Below, one piece after another: positions 34,901-45,200 of a DNA stretch of 64,000 nt; the stretch's first letter is position 1; the number at the start of each line of letters is the position of its first letter. The translations under genes were made by a program, and so were the position numbers. This DNA is from Fallopia convolvulus (taxonomy: Eukaryota > Streptophyta > Magnoliopsida > Caryophyllales > Polygonaceae). Below the pieces are notes generated by a model, which ran no database searches, had not been told where the DNA came from, and saw only the letters and a list, made by a program, of their open reading frames with translations. The stretch covers positions 2,151,484 to 2,215,483 of the forward strand of contig OZ024733.1 in NCBI GenBank assembly GCA_964016875.1, given 5' to 3'.

Positions 34901-37900
34901 AGTGAGAGCCAAGCTTGAAGAAGTTGTACGTTTTTGGTATTGGAGGTTGTTGTTGGAAATTAAGCAAGTGGTTAGTAAAAGAAAAGAAAAAAAATGAGAA
35001 AAGAAATGAAAAGAAGAAGAAAAAAAGTGTGAATAAATAAAGTTGTTACTGGAGTTGAAGTTTTCTAATGAGAAGGTAGTGAAAAAGAGGAAAGTGAAGA
35101 AAAGTTAAGCTTGGTATGTTGTTCAATTTGGTTAGGTTTCTCTTTCCCGGATTTAGCACCACAAAACAAAATAATTCCCTGCCTTTTTCTCTTACCTTGG
35201 CCCCATTACAACCTAATAAAAGTCCTCTTGATTTGTGTCATGTGCATTGTCCCAAGTGGTGGAGATTTAGGACTCTGATGCAAGCATATGGTAGATTATT
35301 TTCGAAGTTGAGATTTGAGCGTTATTGATTATCCCTAAACACATTGAGAGTGAGTAAAACACATTTATCCTTGTGAGGTTTAGGGACTAAGAAGGGCTTG
35401 TCTTATTTGATGACAATGATATTCAATGATGGCACTTGTCTTTGATCTTTCAATTAGCATGATCATGAGGGTTTAAACAAGTTGAGGCAATTATTTCTTT
35501 CTTGCACTTGTGGTTGAGTTTTGAGTTTTTCTTGGGGACAAGTAAAGTCTAAGTATGGGGTATTTTGATGTCATCTAGTTTTGCATGGTTTTGCATAAGC
35601 ATTTAGGATTAGATTTCGTCTTTTTCTAGCTTAGGTTTTGCATTTTGTGTTGATTTCTAATATTATTCGTAGTATGGATGTCTACACAAGTTTTTTTTGC
35701 ATTTTCAGGTTTTTGGAGGTGTTTTCGGGTCTTAAAGATGATTAAGGAGCTTAATGGTATTAGAGGAGTCAAAGAGAGCTGAAACAAGCCTTTGAGGATG
35801 CTTACGGGACAAGAATATGAGGTTAAAGAGGTGCTAGAGACGAGCCAACAAGCTAGAGATGAGAGTCGAGACCAGAAAAAGAGGAGAAATTTGGCTAAGT
35901 GATGGTCTTGGTCGAGACGGTGGTTCGGCAGCTCATCTCGATGGAGACGAGGCTCGTCTCGGCCGAGACGGCGGTAGGCAGCCGCTAGGAATTCTTTCTT
36001 GCGCGTGGGGTTATGTATTTTTGGATATTTTTTTAGACTTCTAGTATAAATACTTTTTAGAAAACTCTTTTTGGGAGGAATTTTTATGCATTATTATTAC
36101 TTCTAATTTCAAGTAGAGAGAGAGGAGACAATTTCTAGGGTTTGAGTTCTACGCTCTTTCAAGTTGGGATTTTTGCACTTTTGGATCTACCTTTGTTTCT
36201 TTCAATTGAATCTTTAGTAAGTTTCTCTTTCAATTATTGTTCTTATTCCAAATTCCATGTTTAAATTTATTGTTTTGATCATAAATTTAATTATTCTAGG
36301 CTAAACTCTATAGTTCTAGGGTTTGGTTGATCCCAATGATGTGAAGCGGATTAGAATCAATATCTTTTGCTTGAATTGAGTTGGAAAACTAATATGATTT
36401 AATTCTAGGGGCTTAATCTAATAGGTTTAAAATTGTTAGAGTCTTGTTTAGGTTGCACATCGAGAGGTGGTAGTCTAAGTAAGTAAACAAAATAGAGAGA
36501 ATACATCGAGAGGTGGTTCTATCTATTTGGAAAAACTAGAACTGAACATGAGGATTAGTTTCTCATGTTGTTAATTGTCATAGAACTTCTAGATGTTTGA
36601 GCCAAGTTTGATGCATCACTAGAGTGGGGCAAGTTTGGTTTACCATCTAGATTTCTAAGTGTTTAAAGGGTTTCTATCGGTTTTGTTTCGTCACGAGAGT
36701 GGGTTCTTAATTTGATTGAAGTACACTGAGTTATACTTTGAGAAAAGATAATTTATGACATTAGACAATAACCTTCATAACAAAATATTCCAACTCAGTT
36801 TAGGTAAAAGTGAGATTCAAACTCCGTAGATCAAAGTTGTGGGGATTCCTTACCTTGTAACTTTGCATTCTCATATATTTCAACATCGCTATTTACTTGT
36901 TTTACTTGTTTTTAATAGTTAGAATATTACTTCACAATCATTATATTTGGCTTAGGAACTTGTTTCTAAAATTAACTAAAGCAGAGATAATCTCCGTGAT
37001 TCGATCCTGATCTACTACTACAATAGATCTCGTATTCTTGCGAGTGTGTGGGAAACCATCACAACACTTTGCAATGCTAATCGCTTCACCTCTCGACTTC
37101 GGCTTGTTGTCCAAGATGCGATCAAGTTGAAACTGAGCTTCATATGCTCCGTGATTGTGTGCCTATCAAGAATGCGTGGCTGGCCCTTTATGGTAGTTGT
37201 CCTCCAGCTAACTTTTTTGATTGCATGATTCTCCAAGATTGGCTGGCTATGTCGATTGAAGGAAATGATCAGGTTTGCACCCAATTTGCTAATATGCTCT
37301 GGTACTCTTGGAAATGTCACAATCATTTGGTTTTCAAAGGTCAGGATGATTACTCAAGGCTCACGACGATTGTATGGTCCATGACTGATGTTTACTGGGT
37401 AACTAAACAAGTCACCATGGCTGGTTCGGAGCTCACCTTGAATGCTTCCTCCATTCCTGATAAATGGTCTAACTCTCCCCTGCTTTGGTACAAGCTTAAT
37501 ACAGATGGGTGTTCAAAAGGAAATCCGGGAATTGCTAGAGGTGGTAGCTTGATCCGGGCTCATGATGGAAGCTTCTTAAGTGGGTTCACATTCACTTGTG
37601 GTAGCTGTAATGCTATCACTGCTAAACTCAAGGCGATGGAGAAGGGCCTGCAAATGGCCATTGATCTGGGTATATCTCAGTTGGTGGTGGAGACAGACTC
37701 GGCAGAGGTGGTGTGCTTGCTCAAGTCCCCTTCGATCTAAACTCACCCAAGCTACGCCCTGGTTCGTAATTGTCGAGCTCTACTGCGGCACTCACCTTGG
37801 TCTGTCAAGCTCCAGCAAGTCAGGCGTGGTGCCAACCGCGCAGCTGACTGCCTTGCCAACCATGCTCTGAATGCTGGCTTGATCCTCTTATGCTTTACAA

Positions 37901-38873
37901 TTCCCCTCCAACTTTCGGTCTTAGCTTTCTTAATGATGATATTGTAGCCTCTTTGGGGCAAAACTAGTTTCCTATTAATTAATTTCCCTTTCTGATAAAA
38001 AAAAAACTTATATATAAATGCAATTGAATGTCATTTATAAAGCTATTTAATTGACATCGTGTTTTAAACAAATCCATAATTCTTTTTTGTAAACTGGCAT
38101 ACTGCTACATAGATATATTGAATAATTGGGTTTTTAAAAAATACAATATATTATCATATTTGTGCATGAAATATTTTATTGTTAGCTCATTAATTAATTG
38201 ATCTATAGTACAGATCGAAAAATCTGTTAAAATATAAACCAACCCGACTTAGGTTTTTATGGATAAAATCTAACATAACAATTAATGGACCAAGCTAGAA
38301 CGATGACAAGAACACATTTTTACTTAAACTCAACTGATTTACCTGACTGATTTGACATACATATATATATATATATATAAGAACAGGAACTGATAAAAGA
38401 AATATAAATAATATAAAGATGGACCCATTACGATATGAACTTATGAAGAACTTAGCTATTTTTTGGTAGGTAGCTAGACTTACAGGAAGAAACAAGGAAG
38501 GTGAAAGTGTAGAAGAGAATCTGAGCATGGGCAGAAGGCATTCCTGGATCCCGTCGCTTTGGGGGAAATGGCCGCGGTTGATTTATCACATTCTTCAGCG
38601 CTATCGAGATTCCGACGTTGACGAGCGATCCCGTCCCCGCCCACATCCCCTTGCCATCGTGCCTCCTCCATACTATGACCGCCGCAAGTATGGCTGCCGC
38701 CAGCCACTTGCTCTGCAAATTCAATCCAAAACCATCCCTAGTTCACTCACCCCCATATCCAATATTTAATATAGCTAGAATCATCAATTAGCTAGCTAGA
38801 GTTGATAGATAATTACCAAGCGATTGAAGTTGAAAGATAAATTACAGAAAGAGATGGAAGAAGAAGAAGACAT
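25545..38873 (-). CDS. Lipid phosphate phosphatase epsilon-like gene, four exons
   Basis: Exons (minus strand): 38817-38873, 38484-38712, 25865-25938 and 25545-25772. They join in phase to 195 codons (57, 229, 74 and 228 bp, all with GT-AG introns). Introns are 104 bp, 12,545 bp and 92 bp. The product is a PAP2-type phosphatase: KNVINQPRP matches KX6RP, MPSAHAQ matches the PSGH-type motif with Ala for Gly, and VSRKYHTPIQV is the third motif region. The junction NRL|SKWL and the segment LVEWLGTNQLSLLLAA fit the plastid LPP-epsilon family, thought to dephosphorylate phosphatidate in plastids. The Ser-rich start MSSSSSISFC may be a transit peptide, but the N-terminus is shorter than usual for the family. 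The long second intron, full of transposons, may affect splicing. Confidence 0.8.
26236..27373 (+). pseudogene. LINE reverse transcriptase, internally deleted
   Basis: Open frame beginning inside the reverse transcriptase fingers (GPYKAPGPDGFP), through HCRPISLLNVTYKLI, FIPGRQIVDNVV, the catalytic FYADDLILF near 26770, and the thumb (TYLGTPIICGRM, GRTTLANSVLTSLP). About 120 residues of the palm between EAIHTMS and FVMCMEKLSH are missing compared with related elements, so it cannot be active. It is an L1-type plant LINE, 5'-truncated. The frame ends with a stop at 27371-27373 and similarity continues in another frame. Confidence 0.85.
27374..27917 (+). pseudogene. LINE segment after reverse transcriptase, frameshifted
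   Basis: Similarity continues with NIWKGVVHGASLLAKGIR in another frame (about 27450-27500). A further frame (27601-27930) resembles the zinc-binding region found between the reverse transcriptase and RNase H domains of plant LINEs (VQQRVRNFVYLLVKN). It is cut at 27917 by element D and resumes at 37067. Confidence 0.7.
27961..28146. mobile_element. Short GACCCGT-rich insertion in the left LTR of D
   Basis: Starts TAGGGTTGTTCAACGGGTC and holds many GACCCGT words and their complement ACGGGTC, so it can fold on itself. The right LTR lacks it. Such sequences occur widely in plants as small non-autonomous elements, perhaps hAT-related. It replaced LTR sequence instead of simply inserting, so its ends are unclear. 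Confidence 0.5.
28395..28460. repeat. Three copies of GTCTCGGTCGAGAC in the LTR of D
   Basis: Near-palindromic 14-mers at 28395, 28417 and 28447. The right LTR has about three degenerate copies near 35907-35970. Possible regulatory or hairpin-forming units in the LTR promoter region. Confidence 0.6.
29245..29261 (+). other. Primer binding site of element D
   Basis: TGGCGCCGTTGCCGGGG, five bases after the LTR. It matches the aspartate tRNA 3' end used by Athila-type elements. Confidence 0.8.
29361..30361 (+). pseudogene. Fused gag/pol remnant ORF of element D
   Basis: The first ATG is at 29361 (MANHDEVMEALQQRV). The frame is open to the insertion of E at 30362. The N-terminal part is a short coiled-coil gag-like piece. 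Residues near 230-240 (LKLELKSLPSTLR) match the start of an Athila reverse transcriptase. The next part (FKPGDQVLLTRHN, then GHFKVRKF) resembles the region after integrase. Protease, reverse transcriptase and integrase bodies are therefore missing, yet the fusion is in frame. The ORF would read a few codons into E and stop at 30392. Confidence 0.65.
30655..30750 (-). ncRNA. tRNA-like Pol III module in solo LTR E
   Basis: On the minus strand: A box TGGTCTAGCGG (30734-30744, one mismatch to TRGCNNARYGG), B box GGTTCAAGTCC (30680-30690, one mismatch to GGTTCGANTCC), 43 bp between them, and a T6 run just downstream. This is the order and spacing of a tRNA or SINE promoter. A T-arm-like stem surrounds the B box. 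The acceptor arms do not pair as in a tRNA, so it is not a functional tRNA gene. H has the same module. Confidence 0.6.
31041..31345 (+). promoter_or_regulatory. TATA box, C/T-rich leader and GC-rich island of LTR E
   Basis: CTATAAAAAAGG is followed by a pyrimidine-rich leader with TCTTCTTCCTC, then a C/G-rich stretch encoding Pro/Arg-rich peptides in several frames. The short ORF from 31109 is probably not a gene. The arrangement is repeated in H. Confidence 0.55.
34123..35565 (+). other. Right internal part of element D up to its polypurine tract
   Basis: Starts with the second GGTAT, then the Athila-type stretch before 34220 (CTTCTCGGGAGGCAACCCGA). The rest has no long ORF. It ends with TAAGTATGGGG, a purine-rich tract near 35551-35565 that abuts the right LTR. 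Confidence 0.65.
35566..37066 (+). repeat. Right LTR of element D (1501 bp)
   Basis: Begins TGATGTCATCTAG and ends CATCACAACA. It has about 330 bp (36160-36490) missing from the left LTR. Followed by CTTTG and then LINE sequence. Confidence 0.85.
37067..38005 (+). pseudogene. LINE continuation: RNase H domain and poly(A) tail
   Basis: LINE sequence resumes after element D. An open frame (37144-37740) has the linker region (FANMLWYSWKCHNHLVFKG) and an RNase H domain: Asp in KLNTDGCSKGNPG and Asp in VVETDSAEVV. The catalytic Glu expected in the CNAITAEL-type segment is Lys (CNAITAKLKAM). The frame breaks at 37740 and the end (QVRRGANRAADCLANHAL) continues in another frame. An A-run follows CTTTCTGAT near 37997-38005, the LINE 3' end. 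No convincing target duplication was seen. Confidence 0.82.
38006..38483. other. Remaining original intron sequence
   Basis: AT-rich, with an (AT)n run at about 38361-38380. No genes seen. It ends at the exon 2 donor. Confidence 0.5.
38484..38873 (-). CDS. Exons 1 and 2 of the LPP-epsilon-like gene
   Basis: Exon 1 (38817-38873) has ATG at 38871-38873 and 19 codons, ending phase 0 at a GTAATT donor. Exon 2 (38484-38712) follows a TTTGCAG acceptor and ends with one extra base before GTAAGT. Exon 2 holds a hydrophobic segment (WLAAAILAAVIVW), the KX6RP motif and PSAH. The TATATATATA-rich stretch at 38925-38945 is a possible promoter. Confidence 0.78.
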
Positions 38874-39330
38874 GATAATGAATGAGATGAGATTAATGAT
38901 TACGTGAAAGCTAGACTATAAATGGTATATATATATAAAAATATATATTTCTAAATATATCGAATTCGACTCATTAATTAGTAAGCCCCATCCGCCCTTG
39001 CTGCCCATCTACCCCCATTTCATAGCTAGTGCTCTCTTAGTACGTACTAGTAGTATATCTCCCTCAGACATTAGAAATTAATGAGCATGTTGATCGTTCA
39101 GACACGCGTACGTACGCCTTCTGTGTAATGATGTTGGTTCACATTTTGCAGGCGAGCCGGTAAAAATCAAGTGGCTAGGAATGAGATATCGATTCGGGTG
39201 TGTACGGTTCAATTTGGTAATTAAATTCAAAACGCGCATTCACCTATATATGCTGTATTGGCGGAGACGATTTGTACACATTCATGCACAGTTAAATAAG
39301 GAAAGTATTAATTAAAATATAAATAAGGAG
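38874..39330 (-). promoter_or_regulatory. Probable promoter region of the phosphatase gene
   Basis: Upstream of the ATG at 38873 on the minus strand. TATA-like AT runs lie at 38925-38960. ACGTACG-type words near 39110 could be bZIP/ABRE-like sites, but this is speculative. Confidence 0.4.
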
Positions 39331-40103
39331 AAAGTATCATGGGCCGTTAACTCCAAAAAATCTACCCTCCATATTAGACTTTCATTAAAAGCGGTGAAAA
39401 ATGACATGGGTGTTATATCAATTGAATGATATTCTTATAATTGAATGATGATATTCTTACCATTAAGTAGTGATATTATGTAGCTCTTCGAATCAAGTTA
39501 TGTATGTATTGTTATATCAATTGATATTCGTCTTCATTTTAGTATGTATTCATTCAAAAAATAGATGTGTTCATTTTCATTTTAATAAATAAATTAATTT
39601 ATAAAATTATAAAAAGTGTACAATTAGTCATTTTAATCATATTCATCGTAATAGAAGTACATATTCATTATTTATCACATTGATATTCACTTGGCACACT
39701 GCGAGAATGTATATTCATTATATATCACGTTGATATTCATTTAGCAAGCAATGAAACAAAGATAAAATAGTACGTTAATATTAATTAATTTTAAAAAGTA
39801 GGAGAGTGAATCAATATTAAAATTATGTCAATGATAATTAATTATAGAAATAATAAAGAGAATTAAAATTTTGTATTAATATCCTTATTTATCTCTTTAT
39901 TCTTTTTAGTTTTTTTTTAATAAATTAAGTATGATCCTATTTTATGGAAAGTAGGTTCCATGATCTTTGAATATCCATCCTTATATTTCTCACCCTATTT
40001 TAAATAAAATGAACCATCAAATCTCACCATCAATTCTCTTTAATCCAATGCCTCAAATTTACACTCACTTTCTATCACAATTAGCTTTCTACCGGAACCT
40101 TCC

Positions 40104-40138
<35 letters not shown>
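39331..40138. other. AT-rich DNA with short direct repeats and a Mutator-like end
   Basis: A direct repeat of TATTCATT-ATATCAC-TTGATATTCA type occurs near 39661 and 39710. The stretch 39975-40100, read on the minus strand, begins GGTTCCGGTAGAAAGC and resembles the terminal sequences of the neighbouring elements. The end is a (TA)n(GA)n microsatellite (40104-40139). No gene found. Confidence 0.4.
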
Positions 40139-40140
<2 letters not shown>

Positions 40141-41099
40141 GTTCAATAGAAAACAATTAAATATGAGAGAACAAGAGAGCAATTATAGGCCTTTGGATGA
40201 TATTCCATTGGATGGCTGAGATTACATATCCAAAATTGATCCAATTTCAAATTTAAACTCAATCCCTTAATTATAGCAAGTGTTTATTAATTTTGGGATT
40301 TATAGAAAAATCAAAAAAGGAAATTCGGTGGTATTTGGGTATCTTGGATTTTTAACTTATTTTACAATTTTTTTTACTCCATAATTCTCAAACCTAATTT
40401 TTCGGGTTGTAGCATCGTCATTCTCACCCTTTCTCAAGCAAGAGCATCCCGACTCGTCATTTTCACCGATTGTATATAAGATAACATTACATGTATATAG
40501 ACATAAATACGGTGTATACAATGAACATTTATACATGTTTACGAAATACAAATAGAATATATATTAATAAAGATGTTTTATACAGAGTTAGGACATATAT
40601 ATACACATAGTGTATATAGATCACAAGTGTATGTAACATAGAGGTCATGGGTATAGAAATGTATATTGTAATAAGTGTGGTTTTTAAGGATATTTTTGAA
40701 TTTTTCTCGGATATCCTTTTAACCTCTTTGTCCGTTTTAATGCTTTATCCAATATTTTTGTTGGAATTTAAATCCTAGAAAATTCTTGGTGATATCCTAA
40801 AATCACAAAGAAATGATTTTATGGATCGGTGTGAATTCTAGGATTTTTCAGTGGAAAAAGAATATTTATTGGATAAGCCGTCTTTTTAATTATGTACTGT
40901 AAATGATTTAAAATACGAAACGGAAGCCTTAAAAATTGAAGGTAGCAAGATAAAATCATGGAAAATTGGTTTTATTGGTCTACATAATTTACGGGACGTT
41001 TTGTATTTAGTAAGTTTTTCCATCCGAGGTACGTAATTTTACCGCTTAACGAAAAATCCCGTTCCGAAACGAGAAATTCTTATAATTATCCTCACTTAC

Positions 41100-41690
41100 T
41101 TAGTATGGAAGGAAAAGCAGATTTTTATTTGCTGGATATGTTTGTTCAGCTGGTGAGAATTAGAAGGGAAATTCAAGAGGGAAGGACGACGACGGTCTCG
41201 GGAGAAAGAATTTTCCACCGCCGACGATTTTCTCTGCCCCGTCCACCTCCTCACCATCTCTTTCCCCTTTCCCTTTGTTCTTTTTCTGGTTTCTTGTTCG
41301 GTGCAAACCAAAACCAGTGGGAGAAGCAGGAAGAACGACGGACTCGGGAAGGAAGAAGTCATCACCGCCGGTGTATCCCTGCCTCGCCCCTGTTTTGGTG
41401 TGACACCGCCGGCTTCTCCTTGGCCACCCCGGGATGCAACCACCAGGCAGCACCACCAGCACACCTTGTTGCCTCGTTCGAGAGAGAGAGAGGAGCAGGG
41501 CGGAATGGCAGACCGAGGGAAAGAATTGTCACCACCGGTAGTCTTCTCTGACTCGTTAAGCGTCGCCGCCGACGACCACCAGCTTGTCCGACCACCAACC
41601 ACTACGAGAGCCACCGCCGGGAAACACCCAACCACCCTTGGGCTCGGGGATCGAGCCACTATCGAGCCAAACGAGCCATAGGCTCAAATG
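41100..41690. other. GC-rich island in LTR G
   Basis: Several overlapping frames of 80-190 codons occur on both strands, all rich in Pro, Arg, Ser and Gly. Overlap on both strands means base composition, not coding, explains them. It sits where E, H and the LTR-like stretch near 60000 have their GC-rich islands. Confidence 0.5.
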
Positions 41691-42289
41691 AAGGTATTTA
41701 CGATCGAAATTAATTAGCGGGTTGGTTGCGGAGCCACCGTAAGGGCCTTTCGGTTCCACTTTGCTAATTAAATTTATGGTTTTTATAATCTTGACGTTGA
41801 TACGGTCTCACAGGTTCAAACCGCTCGAGAAACGGACGTCAGGATCTTCACTTATAGCGAATACAAGTTTTGACACCGTTTGACAGGTAAAGGACTTCGG
41901 ATAATTACTCGGGATTCGTTGTTAATCCGTTTGATCCGAGATTTGGACACCTTTAAGAACTATTGCTAATGAACAATTTTTTTTAGAAAATTGTTTCAAA
42001 AGTGAAGCGGATAATTAGTTATAAATTCGCCAAGATGGCTCCTTAAAGCATGATAACAAAGGATTTATTATAAATCGATATTCGGAAATCAAATCGTTTA
42101 TCGATTAGGAAGTTGTAGGAGTTGAGTATACAACTAAGAAGTTTATCCATGAGCTCGTTGTTGAAGAATCTTTTGTTATAACTGGCTGAAGGATGATAAA
42201 GATTACAGTTGAATTGCTAAGGACGTTGAGGACGCCTTCTAAGGCAAGTGGACGATTCTCTCTTGCGTTATGGTTATTAACGAGGAATT

Positions 42290-45200
42290 TGTAACACCCC
42301 TATTTTACAACATTGGGTGTTACCGCCAGTGACCTCAAACTTTACCGTCCAAAGTCACCCAAGGCTTTTAGAATGATATAGAACAATTAAAATGCGGAAT
42401 AAAACATAATACATAATGAGAAAAGGTGCTCCCGAGGGAGACTTAGTTCTTACAAAACATCTTACATTGATTCAAACATAAAGTTGTCCAGAATTGAAAT
42501 GCGAAACCTGATTGTTCTTGAAACGTAATGAAACTAAAGCAAAATGATAGAAAGATACATCTTGAAATCCTTGTTCTTCCTTCGTCTTCACTTCACTTCA
42601 TGCCTTGCTGGGGTTCCTAGATTCTGACATAATTCGCGAGGGGCGATAGAATGCCAGGCAAAAATGCGGAAAAGAAGAATTAGTCTAAGAGACTAAGCAA
42701 GCGGGAAGGGAACTTCCCGAGGGTATTTTGGGAATTTTCAAATATTATCGAAAGAGGTATTAAGGTTGTGTTTATGATGGGGCTATATGATAAAGCTTGT
42801 TTATGTGGAGCTTTGAGGTTCGAAGGAGAGTATATCTTTAGTCAAAGATAACTCGATGAGCGATAGAAGAACTACTAGATTGTAGACTTCTTTTTGGATT
42901 TCGAAAGAATGTTGGGAACGTTCATTAAATCATACAAGTGAAAACCTCTCGCGCCCTGAGTGGACCGAGAGCCGGATCGATCATTTGAGACCGGTCCGGT
43001 TTTGGTGTCTTAAGTGTGCATTCGCACTTATCTTATATCGTGACGAAAAATATTCGACTTTATTAATGATTTTTAATAGAGAGTGGTGGGACACGGATAT
43101 TCTGGGCCACCCGAAGGAGAACCATCAATTCTCCGGCACTTAGCTAGAGTGTCGCACAATCCCTCCTTGCAATCGGAGCGGATGGAGATCATGATCCCGA
43201 AAGTCGTATGGACGTACGACTTAGTAATGTTATATAGAGGTGTCGGCTAACCCGCACCCCTTTCTAGTTTATTCAAGGTAAATCTCTGAACAAGATTGTA
43301 ATCAATCAAGATAACAACATACTAGCATATATAATCCTAACAAAGGAATATAAAGCATCCTACGCTAACACTTGTCGTTATTTCTAGCAATCAATATTTC
43401 CTAGATTCATTTTTATTTATGCATACAAATGGTTCCCAACAATCAAGGATTTTCACGAAATGGAATGTAAAGGTTACAAGGGAAATTCCACTTGCCTTAG
43501 CTTTTGCGAGTTCTAACAATCGAGCCTTGACGGAACTATGTAATTCACGACTTCGAGCGAGAATCCCGACCTATCGACACGGAATTTACGAAAAAGGCTC
43601 AAAATCATGATTTTCCCTCCAAAGTTCGGATTACCTCTTATAATATTTTATAAGAGGGTTTGAGATTCTAAATTATTATAATAATAATTTAGAAAGTTAT
43701 ATTCCTTTAAAATAATAATATTCCTTTATTATTATTTTGGTATTGTAATATCCTTATTATTCCATAAAAACTTTTATTAAAATAATTTTCAACATAATCC
43801 CTTTACATGGAAGGTTTCCAATATTAGAAATTTCTAATTTCTTTATAAAGTAGCTTACTAAAAATTAGATTAATCCTACTTTATGGTATTCCTATAGTCC
43901 TTTTATGTTATATAGTTCGTAAAATATCTTTGATCATAGATTTTTAATATCCTTATGACTTGTAAGAATATACTTTTGACTCATAATATTCTACTTTATA
44001 TTTATAATTTATTATTATAATATTATAGTTTCTAAGACAATATCTTCCCTATAATTAGAAGATTTCTTCCTATGCAAGTCACCTACTCACTTTATAATAT
44101 CCTAGATTATTTGTAACACTCTACTATTTTTAACTTAAAAACTATGTCTTGTGCCAAATCTCTACACTTAGAGATTATTAAAATAATATTTTTCTCATAG
44201 ATGACTTTAGTAATATAATTATTATTAACCTTATTCTTTTATAAAAACCAATATCTAATATCAAACTATGGTCCATTATTATAATATTTTATAAGAATTT
44301 TCTATCATTATTTAGAATAGTTATTATTATAATATGTCATATGTATTTTATCATCACTACCATATATTATAACTAAAACCATATAACAACATATATCATA
44401 TATTAATTTATAGTCACATTTATCATATTATACTAAAAACTCATATCTTGTAGTAATAATAATATCTTTAGTATATCTTTAATAATATTATTTCTCGTCT
44501 ATCATATTATTTTAGTAATATTTTACATCTATGATTATTGATAATATCTTCAATATATCTTTTATAATCCATACTTTAACTAAATAAATATATCTTATTA
44601 TTCACATATAAAGATAGTGATGAAAAGTCCATTTTCTTATTTTAAGAAATTCTTATGTCATAAGGTTTATCTTTATAATAGAATAACATGCATGATAATA
44701 TTTTATATATGTATAAGGAAGATAATAACTTTGATTTATCTTGTTCCAACTAACAAGATTTTATATCTATATTTTAATTGGGTTATTATTATAAAATCTA
44801 TTATTAATTCTAAATGGCATTAGATCTCATGAAAACACAAATAAGTTAATATATATATATATATTTAAATTCAGCATTTATATGCTCCAAAGTCTTTTAT
44901 ATTATTCTTAAAATTTATTTAATGTCTTTGCTAAATTTATTCTCTCCTAACAAACCTTATTTTATTTATTATACAATCATTTCTTTATTTTCTTTCTCTT
45001 AGAGAGAGTATGATCATAACTCAAATAATAATATTCTTTCATTATTATTTTTAAAGTGAAGTCTTACATTACTTTTATAAAATTTTATATTCAACCAACT
45101 ATGCATGCAAAGAGAATTTAATCATATAAATTCTTTTTAAACCACATGCAAGATTTATTCAATTTAATTAAATAAATATTATATATGGGTGGAAAATATT

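Larger units (their letters stand above)
27918..37066 (+). mobile_element. Element D: Athila-like Ty3/gypsy element with internal deletion
   Basis: Left LTR 27918-29239, right LTR 35566-37066, flanked by the target duplication CTTTG (27913-27917 and 37067-37071). The primer binding site at 29245 reads TGGCGCCGTTGCCGGGG, matching aspartate tRNA as in Athila-type elements. The motif GCGCTTCTCGGGAGGCAACC (near 34191) and GACAAGTAAAGTCTAAGTATGGGG before the right LTR also fit Athila (each given in part). Only a fused gag-pol remnant ORF remains; nearly all of pol is missing. It interrupts a LINE and is interrupted by solo LTR E. Confidence 0.85.
25939..38483 (-). other. Giant intron 2 of the phosphatase gene
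   Basis: Donor at 38483 and acceptor at 25939-25940, 12,545 bp apart. Contents: a LINE in two parts, Athila-like element D inside it and solo LTR E inside D. Removing the three insertions leaves an intron of roughly 0.8 kb. All transposon coding directions are plus, opposite to the gene. A hairpin with arms of about 18 bp lies near 26098-26143. Confidence 0.75.

Noticed and set aside
41096..41681. A 187-codon minus-strand frame and several plus frames
   Set aside because: Same pattern of open frames on both strands in the GC-rich island of LTR G; no conserved motif.
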